Assembly (NCBI RefSeq): GCF_000348985.1
Contig: NC_035931.1
Span: forward strand, 124,001-188,000
Source of the DNA: Huiozyma naganishii CBS 8797
Lineage: Eukaryota; Ascomycota; Saccharomycetes; Saccharomycetales; Saccharomycetaceae
Length of the DNA: 64,000 nt
Direction: 5' to 3'
Shown here: one piece after another, positions 8,127 to 17,512 of the stretch
How the letters are laid out: the number at the start of each line of letters is the position of its first letter
How positions within the stretch are numbered: position 1 is the first letter of the stretch
The notes under the pieces: model-generated
What the model was told of the DNA's origin: nothing
Database searches by the model: none
Seen by the model: the letters and a program-made list of their open reading frames with translations, nothing else
Translations under genes and position numbers: made by a program

Positions 8127-10069
8127 GTTCAACACGCTGCTCTGCTTCTCTCGGCTGTGTATTCGGACAGATGCTCAGCTTCCTTAAGGTTGATTTTTCT
8201 TACTTTAGTTTAATTGTTTGTTTTTTCAATCAAGAACCTTAAAAGTCTGGCATCCCTGCTCTCAGACTATAATATACTAAGATGTAGGTAGACTTTGAAG
8301 GAGCGGCCTTGTCTGTAGTTCGTAGATCAAGAAAAAATTTTGGTTGCTTTGATACTTTTACGATTGCAACTTTGAGAAGCGCGTCAAGATGTTACAGCAC
8401 CGAAAACGTGAGAAAAGAAATGGTATGTAAGCAATTGCCGTGTTCAATCAATCCTGCATGGGTCTCGCCGTCTATGGTCCATTACCATGTATCCTGGGAG
8501 AGCTTCAACAAGTGCAAGAAAAACAGCTGGAGTAGGGTTAGTCAGTTGCAAATAATTTGGATTGTAGCTTTCCAGGAGTAACGTTGAAAATCACTGAACA
8601 AGATAATTGTTTCCACTTCTTGAACTAGGGAATACTACAAGGTTCCATGATATGGTGGGTGTCTCCTGAAAAAAGATTGAACTCTAACTCTGATGGGGAT
8701 AGAAAATGTGAAGAGGGCTTGATTGCAGTCTTGAAAGATGAATGTACTAGTAAGGGTAGTGTGACACCATATAGGAGATTTCTTCGGATACAGAATCTCT
8801 TATGTTTGGTGGTAATGGTGGATGGAGAGACTGGTCCAGTTTTAACTGCAAGAACAACAGCAAATTGTCGAAATGTTTTTTTGCTTTTAATGAAACGACG
8901 CCCAGCACAATAGAATGCCGTTTGGAAGTGCTTTACCAACAGTTTCTTCCGTCTGAGCAAACCTGCTCGGCACTACTCTTCTTCAGTGCAGGACCCTTCT
9001 TCAAAAGTGGATAACCGTATCACTACAATATCAATACGATGGGTTCTTTAGCAGCCACATTTTCCAAATGGTTGTGCTTTTGCAAACGGATCCCAATGGA
9101 AGTTCCCTGTTTGTAAAGGGATGTTGCCCCAAACGGGTTCACTGTATGTCTGTAGCATCTCACCAACTTCTTGTACCTGGGTTCTGACTCTTCCCATTCT
9201 AGTGCTTGAAATCCATCCGCTTCGTTGAGCATATTCCCTCAGTCCATCGGCATCCCGTACCTGTCTCTGTGTTTTCTTAATTGGAGAGAAACCGCTCAAT
9301 TGGAACTCTGTGCAAGGGCACTCTTCAAGGAAAAAAACCCAAAAAGCCCAACCAAAGAAGCACAAGGAAGAGACGGGTACACCCGTACTTGGGCCCGACG
9401 GGCTACCTCCAGCGAGCTGGCAAACTCAACAAAACAGACACCAGTCTCGAGATTGGTTATTTCTTTTCCCAAAGAGGAAATAGCAGGCGGTTGCCTGTGG
9501 CCGTTTAGGGACATTTGCGTCCCTTTTTGGAAAGCGATGCCGAATCGAGAATGTGTTGAACCTTTCTTTTTTGCGCTGAAGTCAGCAGCGGTGCTAGAGG
9601 TAGTGGTAGTTCCGGTGGGAGCGCTAACGAATTGTTCCTGTTCCAGTTGTTGGGAGGGAAGGAAGGGGTAGGTCTGGGAGTCCATTAGTGAGATTTTTGT
9701 TGGTTTGTTATGTTGGGTAGCTCTCGGTACTTGTGTTTTGGTCCGTGGAGAACGAAACAGAAGAGGGAACCAAAAAAAAAGAAAGGAGAGCTCCTGTGAT
9801 GACCTGTGTGTGTAGTAAGAGCCCGGTGATGATGGGCTTCGTATTTCTTGTATAATCCACCTTTCACTAGGTCTTTTCCTTTCTTTTTTCCTTCGCACTT
9901 GCTCACTTTCCTTACATTATATAAGAGGCGGTTCCATTCAGGAACTTTGGAAAATGTTTCTTGGGTTCCTCTCTTCAATTCTAGCCTTTCTCTGTCTCTA
10001 TTCTCTTCACAGTAAACCAACAAAGAATATAAACCGTTCTCTATTCAACTCACCATACAACAAAATAAA
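8127..10069. other. Long intergenic region PEP5-TIR
   Basis: About 1.9 kb without a convincing gene. On the minus strand, open frames at 9296-9898, 9048-9365 and 9023-9232 overlap in different frames and might be the remains of one decayed gene. Homopolymer runs, such as the A-runs at about 9330, mark the places where the frames change. A TATATAA box at about 9914-9921 on the plus strand lies 150 bases before the TIR-like gene and is its likely promoter. This interval is a synteny breakpoint: sequence matching S. cerevisiae chromosome XIII/XV lies to the left and chromosome II to the right. Confidence 0.6.
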
Positions 10070-10699
10070 ATGCAATTCGCCACCTTCATTGCTGCCATCG
10101 CTTCTTCCGCTGCCATCGCCTCTGCTTTGACCGACGAACAGAGTGCTGAAATCTACGCCATTGTTCAAGACATCAACAGCAACCAAGCTCAATACATTGG
10201 TTTGGAAATGAACACTGGCGGGTTCCAGATTCCTCCTCAATTGTTGTCCATGTATCAACAGGTCTTGACCTACAAGGACGACTCTTACACCTCTTTGTTC
10301 ACTGCTTTGGACTACAACATGATCACAAGCACCATCACCGGTTTGTCCTGGTACAACGAGAGATTGGCCCCAGCCCTATCTTCCGTCAGAGCCAAGTACA
10401 ACACTGCTGAAGCCACCACCTCCGCCAAGGCCACCACCACCACCTCTGCTAAGGAGACCACAACCTCCGCCGAGGCCACCACCTCCAGCAAGGCTACCAC
10501 CTCTGCTGCTCCATCTTCCTCCGCCAAGGCTTCCTCCTCTTCCGCCGCTTCCAAGGCCACCACTCAAGCCGTCTCTCAAATCACTGACGGTCAAATCCAA
10601 CAGACTGCTTCTGTCCACCAACAGAGTGCCAACGGTGCCATAAAGAACGCCGCTGGTGTCGGTGCTGGTTTCTTGGCCGCCGCCGCTTTGTTGATGTAA
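10070..10699 (+). CDS. TIR/PAU-type GPI cell-wall mannoprotein
   Basis: A 209-residue secreted wall protein. Residues 1-19 form a signal peptide ending ASA, and about 20-105 form the PAU/SRP1 (Tip1) domain (TDEQ.AEIYAIV.DINS...YI). About 108-165 is a Ser/Thr/Ala-rich, Lys-containing low-complexity stretch likely to be O-mannosylated. A PIR-type motif SQITDGQIQ follows, and a hydrophobic C-terminus provides the GPI-attachment signal. The mature protein has no cysteine, as in the family. Members (TIP1, TIR1-4, DAN1) are induced by cold, anaerobiosis or stress. TIP1 (YBR067C) lies at the other end of the YBR058-066 block in S. cerevisiae, so this may be its relocated orthologue, but the exact paralogue cannot be assigned. 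Codon use is strongly biased, suggesting high expression. Confidence 0.9.
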   Translation: MQFATFIAAIASSAAIASALTDEQSAEIYAIVQDINSNQAQYIGLEMNTGGFQIPPQLLSMYQQVLTYKDDSYTSLFTALDYNMITSTITGLSWYNERLAPALSSVRAKYNTAEATTSAKATTTTSAKETTTSAEATTSSKATTSAAPSSSAKASSSSAASKATTQAVSQITDGQIQQTASVHQQSANGAIKNAAGVGAGFLAAAALLM

Positions 10700-10835
10700 A
10701 TATACCCTCGGAATAACCTCAAGATTTCTCACTGTAATAATGTTCAGTTCGTATAATATCTTTATATATAGTTTAGTATAAATTAATTATATTTTTTTGG
10801 GCTCTGTTGATTGCACTCTTCTACTAAGTACGGGA

Positions 10836-13133
10836 CTAACATAGCTTATATAGGAAGATATAACCGTTACGTAGTGCCTCATCAAGAGACTCCACGCAAA
10901 CAATCTTTTCATCGTTGTACAGCGTCCATTGCCCATCACGCTGTCTAATGTAAGCCACGTAATGGCCAGACTGCGTGGAGTTACCCTTGTGGCACACTAT
11001 ACCGTACAGTTTGTAAATTGACCCACCCGGGTGGCCAAACTTGCGTGCCGCGTTTGCAGTATCCTGTGGGGCAGTCTCTGTCTCAAGAGACCCATCGTCG
11101 TCCGGGTGCGAGAACACCCACTCGACACTGCTCGCTACATCATTCAAATACTGCAGCAATGCCTTGCGACACAATTTCGCGTCCAGCCCCATGGATACCA
11201 TCTGTTCCAGGGCGGCAGGGTCCACAGTCAACCCACCCTTGTCGTCTTTGCTCGGCGGAGTAAACGGTTCGTTGATATCTGCGTCCTCTACATGCTCAAA
11301 CAACCAACTCAATGCCACTTCACCGTCAGGTACATTACCCGTATGGTACAAGCTTCTGATCGCTGCATTCGAGGAGAACCCCATTTCCATCAATTGCGCC
11401 ATCGTGTCCTCACGGGGCGTAAATGCAACTGCGTCGTCCTCTTCCTCAGGTAGCAATTTCTCCCCATCCGTAGGTCTCTCAAAAACGAAAGGTGAGAGGG
11501 ATTCTGTCTCGTTAAAGGTTAATTCCGCAGAGGTTTTGACGGGTTGCCAAGTGGTTCTATCGATCCCAATACGAATAGGGTTCAAAATCAACACGTCTGG
11601 TGACGTTTCAATGAAAGTCTTTTTAATCGCGCTCCTTCTACTTTTACAGGCCGGACACTTGAACTCGATAGTTTCTGGCTCAAACACGTTTGAAAGTCGT
11701 TCTGTCAGAGACTGTTTGTCCTTGTTCTCTTCTAATGGGATCTGGATGCATTCTGCCTGTTCAGGTACGTATTTCACACCATGGCACTCCGTACATTCGA
11801 TCCGTGAGCACATTTGGAATTTGAAAGTATCGCCAGGGCATGTAGGGCTCAGTTTCTTGTCTAAATTGTCAATCATGTACGTTAAAAACTCCATGGCGTC
11901 CTGCTGTCTTTGAGACGCAAATTCCTCATGTCCTGCACTAAAACATTTTTTGAAAGATTGCGGTTTGATGCCCTGTGGGTACAATTCAGGTTCCAACTTC
12001 ATTGCGCGATACAATTTTATCAACTGACATCGTAAGTTGTTTGAGGGGAAAACAACATCCGTGGGGAATTCTTCACCAACTGCCATTTGCAGTTTCCCGG
12101 TCCAAGTTTCGTCTTGGAATAAGCATTGTAGCACTGAGTTCAGGTAGCACGAGTTCCCCATGTTGATTAACCCACAACCTACCTCTTTACTGGGGTTCAA
12201 TTTCACTAACTCATGGCCACTCTCGTCTGTCATTTGGAAATCCCAATTCATGTTCTGTTCCACTTGTAACTCCGTCAGAGTCTTTTCAGTGGCATTCCCC
12301 ATTGATGGATCAATACCGTAGCTTGCTAGTACTTTGTTTAACTGCTGCGAATCATCAAATTTTACCTCATCGTCACATCCATAGCAGTACAGATCGTACG
12401 ATGACTCGCTCAGCGACCCTAATTTGATTGCCAGAGGGTGAGTCTTGCACGAGTCATAGTGTGCCAAGGCATGCGTGTTCCCATCAATACCAACCTGCTG
12501 ACGACCGCAGCCGACATGTCCACAGTGTAAACATAACCACAGGTTCGAGTTCAGTTCACAATCAAAACAGTGAGACAAGTCGATAGTTTGGGTTTCCACA
12601 TTTGGTTGAAGGCTTTGAACATGCTGACACGATTTAAGCTGGAGTTCCCAGGAGTGCACCTGGTTCACCGAGGCTTGCGACTTGGCATTCAAAATCTTTT
12701 GCACAATTTCAGGGGCAGTCCCCTGGGCGTCTGTCTCTGCTGACACAACGGTAGTCGTTCCATTGGCAATGTTCACAAGTGACCACAACGTGTGGTACAA
12801 TTCATCTTCGCTCTTTTCAATAACCTGTAACTTCAGCTTCTTGCTCTTTGAGGCCTCGTCGCTCTCATGTCCCTCCTCCCCCTTCGCCCTCTTGGAAACG
12901 TTCAAGTACTGGGTATGTTCTGCACCCTGAGACAACTGGGTCACCTTTTGGTGTAATGATACATCTCTCGCACAAACAGCTTGGAAACATTGAAGGCATA
13001 TATTGAGTGAGTGGTGGTCCTCCTCGTCTACCTTGTTGTACACCGTTTCAAAACAGTATATGCATTCATCTTTATCGATAACCTGAGGAATGGTACCAAT
13101 CCTCGATAGGAACTCATCAACAGTAGGAGTCAT
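10836..13133 (-). CDS. UBP14: Ubiquitin-specific protease 14 (isopeptidase T)
   Basis: A 765-residue deubiquitinase (781 in S. cerevisiae) that takes apart free, unanchored ubiquitin chains and so keeps proteasomes clear. Visible parts are an N-terminal cysteine-rich variant zinc finger (DECIYCFE...CLQCF), a ZnF-UBP domain near residues 200-270 (CFDCELNSNLWLCLHCGHVGCGR), the catalytic cysteine at about residue 326 (GLINMGNSCYLNS), two UBA domains inserted in the protease (MEMGFSSNAA, VSMGLDAKLC), and the catalytic histidine near residue 723 (STQSGHYVAY). The start ATG 13133 is chosen because upstream in-frame sequence has no family resemblance. It corresponds to YBR058C and begins a collinear block. 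Confidence 0.97.
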   Translation of the reverse strand: MTPTVDEFLSRIGTIPQVIDKDECIYCFETVYNKVDEEDHHSLNICLQCFQAVCARDVSLHQKVTQLSQGAEHTQYLNVSKRAKGEEGHESDEASKSKKLKLQVIEKSEDELYHTLWSLVNIANGTTTVVSAETDAQGTAPEIVQKILNAKSQASVNQVHSWELQLKSCQHVQSLQPNVETQTIDLSHCFDCELNSNLWLCLHCGHVGCGRQQVGIDGNTHALAHYDSCKTHPLAIKLGSLSESSYDLYCYGCDDEVKFDDSQQLNKVLASYGIDPSMGNATEKTLTELQVEQNMNWDFQMTDESGHELVKLNPSKEVGCGLINMGNSCYLNSVLQCLFQDETWTGKLQMAVGEEFPTDVVFPSNNLRCQLIKLYRAMKLEPELYPQGIKPQSFKKCFSAGHEEFASQRQQDAMEFLTYMIDNLDKKLSPTCPGDTFKFQMCSRIECTECHGVKYVPEQAECIQIPLEENKDKQSLTERLSNVFEPETIEFKCPACKSRRSAIKKTFIETSPDVLILNPIRIGIDRTTWQPVKTSAELTFNETESLSPFVFERPTDGEKLLPEEEDDAVAFTPREDTMAQLMEMGFSSNAAIRSLYHTGNVPDGEVALSWLFEHVEDADINEPFTPPSKDDKGGLTVDPAALEQMVSMGLDAKLCRKALLQYLNDVASSVEWVFSHPDDDGSLETETAPQDTANAARKFGHPGGSIYKLYGIVCHKGNSTQSGHYVAYIRQRDGQWTLYNDEKIVCVESLDEALRNGYIFLYKLC

Positions 13134-13372
13134 GGTTTTATAATATGCAATAGTGAGTTTGGCGCTGGTTTCTGTGTGTGTAACAGTTGTGTCGTTCAAT
13201 TCCATTAAAGAATTTGAACAACTTTTAAACAACCTATCTGAGGAAGGTAATGCTTCTAATGTCTACCTGTGATTTTATGAGTATACACCCCCTGTATACC
13301 TATATAAAATACATAGTTCTTATACCAGCCTCCTTGTTCTTAGGAATGCTATTCCACGCGCGAGGTCGTCTA

Positions 13373-13630
13373 TCAGAGAAAGCAGTACTTAATCACACCA
13401 AACAGACTGAGACTGAATATCGACAGGAAGAAAACATGCAAGTAGAATGCATCGTCAGATGTCATCACGTAGAACGGCAAGTGAACGTAGTACATCCAGT
13501 ACAGCTTGCTGACGAACGCGTCCATTTTCTCGAGCACGATATTGCGTTTCTGGCCAGATTTCGCACGCATTTGCTTTATAGTGGGGACCCACATCATTGT
13601 GCATTTCCCTGTAAGGTTGATCGTGCTCAT
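13373..13630 (-). CDS. TSC3: Serine palmitoyltransferase activating subunit TSC3
   Basis: An 85-residue ER membrane protein (80 in S. cerevisiae) that binds the Lcb1-Lcb2 serine palmitoyltransferase and raises its activity at the first step of sphingolipid synthesis. The C-terminal half is highly conserved (VSKLYWMYYVHLPFYVM and FSLSLFGVIKYCFL) and includes a single membrane segment at the C-terminus. The basic N-terminus is variable. It lies between UBP14 and AKL1, exactly as YBR058C-A does. Confidence 0.93.
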   Translation of the reverse strand: MSTINLTGKCTMMWVPTIKQMRAKSGQKRNIVLEKMDAFVSKLYWMYYVHLPFYVMTSDDAFYLHVFFLSIFSLSLFGVIKYCFL

Positions 13631-13926
13631 ACTGTACGTTATTTGTCGCCGAAGCTACTCCTGTATCAGTATACCCTATCTATAGCAGTGCACTTCAGCT
13701 TAGCTTTGTTTTGCTTCTGCAAGTTACAGCAACGTCAAATGCAAAAAATATATACAATAATAATAGTAATAGTAGTAGGTAGAATCAGAATTGGTGGGGA
13801 AAAGTGAAGGCGCTGCGATGAACCTTCAATATTTATGCTGTGTTTCGAGACGTGCTCGTACTTGTATAGATATATATATATATATCGATGTATTATACAA
13901 TATTCACCCGCGAGTGTGCCCGGGAC

Positions 13927-16900
13927 TTACTTCTTTTTGTTTTTGAACATGGAGAAGAACGACGACCTCTTACCGTTCGACCCTGTTAAGTTACCAAGCG
14001 AGGCGTCACTTCGTAATCTCTCAATATCCAATGAGGCTCGAATATGCGCCAAAGATGAAGTGCGACCGTTCGCGTTCTTCTTTGCTTCGCGTACTGGTTT
14101 CCTTTGAAAAGACCGATCGGCGTCAGAAGGCTGGCTGTTATCCGTGTCCAAACTTCCAGTGGATACATTATGGTCAGTTCGACGGGTATCAGCAGCTGCT
14201 GCACTGGTCCTTGATATCACATCGCTACCGGAGGACGAATGTGGGCCTGCCCCATTATTGCTCGATAGCGTATCCGTGCTGAAATCTTCCCCAAAGGGAT
14301 TACGCTTGATCCCATCGCGGAGACTAGACTGCGAAAAATCAACCTCCTGGTATCTTAGATCCAATGAATGACGTCCGTGTAAGGGGGGGGCTGTGGAATT
14401 GGTTCCCTTCGGCTGTGTATTGATAGTAACATTACCTGATTTATTCAAATTACCCCCCATAATGTCGCGCTTCCCAGCTGGTTTTGGGGATACTACCCTT
14501 TGAGGTTGTACACCATGCCTCCCACCCTTCTTCTTGAAATTTAATTCGATGCTCTCAGTTGAAGCCACAGACAATGAACTGGGGTCATGATGGAAGGGGA
14601 GTCTACCGCTCGCATTTGTGCTCTCCTCATCACGACCATAATCGTACGTGCTTTCGTCCTCATCAGCAGACAAGTCCATTTCATTGTAGCTAAACTTCAG
14701 TGCTCCGGGGTGGTTTGGTCGCCTGTCTGCCGAATTGCTGTTCCCAAATGATTGATCTGTGAGCAATTGAGAAGACTCTAAACCATGTGTCTTCTTTTTC
14801 GTCGGAGGTGGCAGGACTTTGTCAACACCAACTACTGGCTTTGTACGGGGTGCAGGCACCGGCGGTTGTTGTAGTGGTCTTAAAGTCTCAGCAGGTGCGC
14901 GTGGCTTAGTAATAGGCAATGGTTGTGATAACTGTTGTGGTTTTTGCTGATCCCGGGAAACAAACGGAAAAGGATTCGATGTTTCTTTTGGTACTTTTGT
15001 AGATGGCACGGATTGTGGAACTAAGAATGGTAGCTGGGTAGGGGGAAGTGGAAGGGTGTTCTTAATATTGTTCACATTATTCCTGTCCTGATTATTTCCT
15101 GGTGGAACAAACGAGGTGGTGTCATGTCTGTCCGATTGTACAACGTTTGGCTTACTTGAAATAATGTTTTGTGGCCCAGCACTTAGACCTCCAGGTCGGA
15201 TCGAATTCAAATTGTTACTGTCTGTGACGAGATCCACCACACTTGGTTGAGGTTGTGAACCTACGTCGTTTGAGGAAATTTCAAAGGGCATTTGATGTGT
15301 TGGATTTGTGTCCGGATAAATATGTATGGAAGATTGACCCTTGATAGCAGTCCTAGGAGTTGATGTAGAGTTATTGGGGAAGCCATTTTGGCTATTGCCC
15401 CTGTTGGTGGCTTCGAAATTTTGTTGTTTCTCTACAACAGCGGGAACAGCACTATTGTCTTTGGACACTGCTTGGAGATCTGCGAACATATTTGGAAATG
15501 GATTGTTCGACTTGTGTTGCTTTAACCCTCTTTGTTGGTTGTCTTTAATTACAAGCTCCTCGATATAATTGCTGGACGCCACCTTTGAGACGTTCGTCAT
15601 GCTCTTCGCTGAAATGGCCCCAGAAGAATATGAGCTCATACTTTTTTGACGTTGTGGTTTTGTTGTCATAGTGTTTGCTAAATAGCTCCCCATATTTTGA
15701 TTCTTCAGACCAGCTGAGGGATCGTTTGATTTGCACTTGGCATCTAAATTAGTCATTAAGTTGAGTTCATCCACACCCAAATAATATCTACCCTCCCCAT
15801 TCGCCTTATGGTTGGCTTGGTCGGATCCTGCCGTTTGAGGGAACGTTACAGTTGTTGGAACACTTTTGTAAGAGTCTAAAGTGTGGCTGGTGTGTCTGGA
15901 CAATCTATCTTCGGAGGTTATTGATTTTCTGTTGTCAGGAAACGTTGTCTTATCGGCACTATTTTCATTTTCAAGATGAGGGTTGGTCAGTTTAGGGGCC
16001 ACATCAAAGTAGCTGACATAGAGGTCATTTAGCACATCTTCATTTGAAGTTGGAGCTGGCTGAGAGCGTGATTTGGTACGATCTTGTACCATTTGAAATA
16101 ATTGCGATTGTATCTTTTGAACCTTCTTTTGGAAAAGTGCAAAATTGTTGAAATTAAACACGCCAGCGCCGTAGATATCAGGTATTGGCACTTCTACATT
16201 CAAAATGGAACATATTTCAGATAGCACTTGATAGATATTGGGTCTTAGGTTTGGATTTTCAGCAAGCATAACGACAATCAAATTCAACAACCTTTCTGAA
16301 TAGTGACTCTGTGGGATTTCATACTTCGAATGTAATATGGCAAACTGGCCCGTGAGTTCGAAGGGGGTTGTGTAAAACAGCAGTTTGTAAAGGAATACAC
16401 CAAGCGCCCAAATGTCTGCCTTTTCATTTACGGGTAAACATCTGAAAAGATCTATCATCTCAGGGGATCTGTACTGGGGCGTTGTATGGACGTAAATGTC
16501 GTGTGTTAGGACAGAAATGTCCTGATTCGTGGTCGCAATGGGGGGGCATATATTAGTGGATCCAAAATCACACAATTTGAACCTATTGTTATGGTCTACT
16601 AGAACATTTTCTATCTTTATATCCCTATGAATAAGGGGATTGTCCAAGAAGTGTAACTGTGAGACACCTAGTGTGATGTCATACATGATGTTCAGGATCT
16701 CAGACTCGGTTAGCTTTGTGGTTAGTCGTTGATTCATGTAGTCTAACAGCGATTTGTTGGGGCAATATTCCATCAATAAAAATACTTCAAATCCGCCATT
16801 AGCTCCGCGGTTTCGAGTCGCATTGGAATCGTAGTACTGAACAACGTTGGGCTTCCCCCTCAGTTGCTTCATCACATTGACCTCGTTTTTCATCTCACTC

Positions 16901-17202
16901 AACCCAGCCTCGTCATATACCATAACCCTTTTCAAGCAGACAAGGTCTCCGATCTTCAATTCTTGCTGTTGTCTTTGATTCTGGATATCAATGGCGTCAA
17001 ACTCATTAAGGTATTCGGTTAGTTTTACTAGGTATATCTGTGCAAACCCCCCTTCTGTCAAATACTTGACAATTTCAACTCCATGAGAGCCCACAGCGAC
17101 GCTCTCACCAGCAGAGAACTTTTCGATGGCTAAATTAGATATGCTCGTGGTCACATTTGTCTTTACACTGTTGGACTTCGTAGTCCCACTCGTGGAAGAC
17201 AT
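13927..17202 (-). CDS. AKL1: Ark/Prk family protein kinase AKL1
   Basis: A 1091-residue Ser/Thr kinase (1108 in S. cerevisiae) that, with Ark1 and Prk1, phosphorylates endocytic coat proteins and regulates actin patches. The kinase domain lies near residues 45-335: a glycine loop (LTEGGFAQIYLV), the ATP-binding Lys in VCLKRVM, the catalytic HRDIKIENVLV and DFGS motifs, and a Thr-Pro-X-Tyr-Arg-X-Pro-Glu activation segment. The long tail is Ser/Asn/Pro/Gln-rich and disordered, with proline clusters that may bind SH3 domains, and ends in a basic patch (FSMFKNKKK). I begin at ATG 17202 because the codon further upstream is TTG. Position matches YBR059C. Confidence 0.96.
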   Translation of the reverse strand: MSSTSGTTKSNSVKTNVTTSISNLAIEKFSAGESVAVGSHGVEIVKYLTEGGFAQIYLVKLTEYLNEFDAIDIQNQRQQQELKIGDLVCLKRVMVYDEAGLSEMKNEVNVMKQLRGKPNVVQYYDSNATRNRGANGGFEVFLLMEYCPNKSLLDYMNQRLTTKLTESEILNIMYDITLGVSQLHFLDNPLIHRDIKIENVLVDHNNRFKLCDFGSTNICPPIATTNQDISVLTHDIYVHTTPQYRSPEMIDLFRCLPVNEKADIWALGVFLYKLLFYTTPFELTGQFAILHSKYEIPQSHYSERLLNLIVVMLAENPNLRPNIYQVLSEICSILNVEVPIPDIYGAGVFNFNNFALFQKKVQKIQSQLFQMVQDRTKSRSQPAPTSNEDVLNDLYVSYFDVAPKLTNPHLENENSADKTTFPDNRKSITSEDRLSRHTSHTLDSYKSVPTTVTFPQTAGSDQANHKANGEGRYYLGVDELNLMTNLDAKCKSNDPSAGLKNQNMGSYLANTMTTKPQRQKSMSSYSSGAISAKSMTNVSKVASSNYIEELVIKDNQQRGLKQHKSNNPFPNMFADLQAVSKDNSAVPAVVEKQQNFEATNRGNSQNGFPNNSTSTPRTAIKGQSSIHIYPDTNPTHQMPFEISSNDVGSQPQPSVVDLVTDSNNLNSIRPGGLSAGPQNIISSKPNVVQSDRHDTTSFVPPGNNQDRNNVNNIKNTLPLPPTQLPFLVPQSVPSTKVPKETSNPFPFVSRDQQKPQQLSQPLPITKPRAPAETLRPLQQPPVPAPRTKPVVGVDKVLPPPTKKKTHGLESSQLLTDQSFGNSNSADRRPNHPGALKFSYNEMDLSADEDESTYDYGRDEESTNASGRLPFHHDPSSLSVASTESIELNFKKKGGRHGVQPQRVVSPKPAGKRDIMGGNLNKSGNVTINTQPKGTNSTAPPLHGRHSLDLRYQEVDFSQSSLRDGIKRNPFGEDFSTDTLSSNNGAGPHSSSGSDVISRTSAAAADTRRTDHNVSTGSLDTDNSQPSDADRSFQRKPVREAKKNANGRTSSLAHIRASLDIERLRSDASLGNLTGSNGKRSSFFSMFKNKKK

Positions 17203-17512
17203 TGTGATTTCGCCAGGCAATGTATACTTTAAGATTACTTAAATCGGCGGGTACACCAGCAATCAGCTTTCAGCACAGTGTGAGAAGAACAGTTCAGTGA
17301 TGCTGTATATATCCGAACCCAAGTCTTTGCCATAATTCGTGTCGAGTTTTGATTCTTTACTTCCTTTTATTTTATTTTTTGTAGAACGTGAAGTTGATTT
17401 TATTGTCTACATGATGTTGATGGTGATGATGATATCAAGAGAGAATAGTGTTTACTTAAAGGAGTGCAAGAACGTTTCGTTGCTTGTACTGAGTGTCTTT
17501 TTTCTTTTTGTT
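17203..17512. other. Intergenic AKL1-ORC2
   Basis: About 310 bases carrying the AKL1 promoter (TATATA at about 17305-17311) and the end of ORC2. I see no further gene. Confidence 0.7.
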
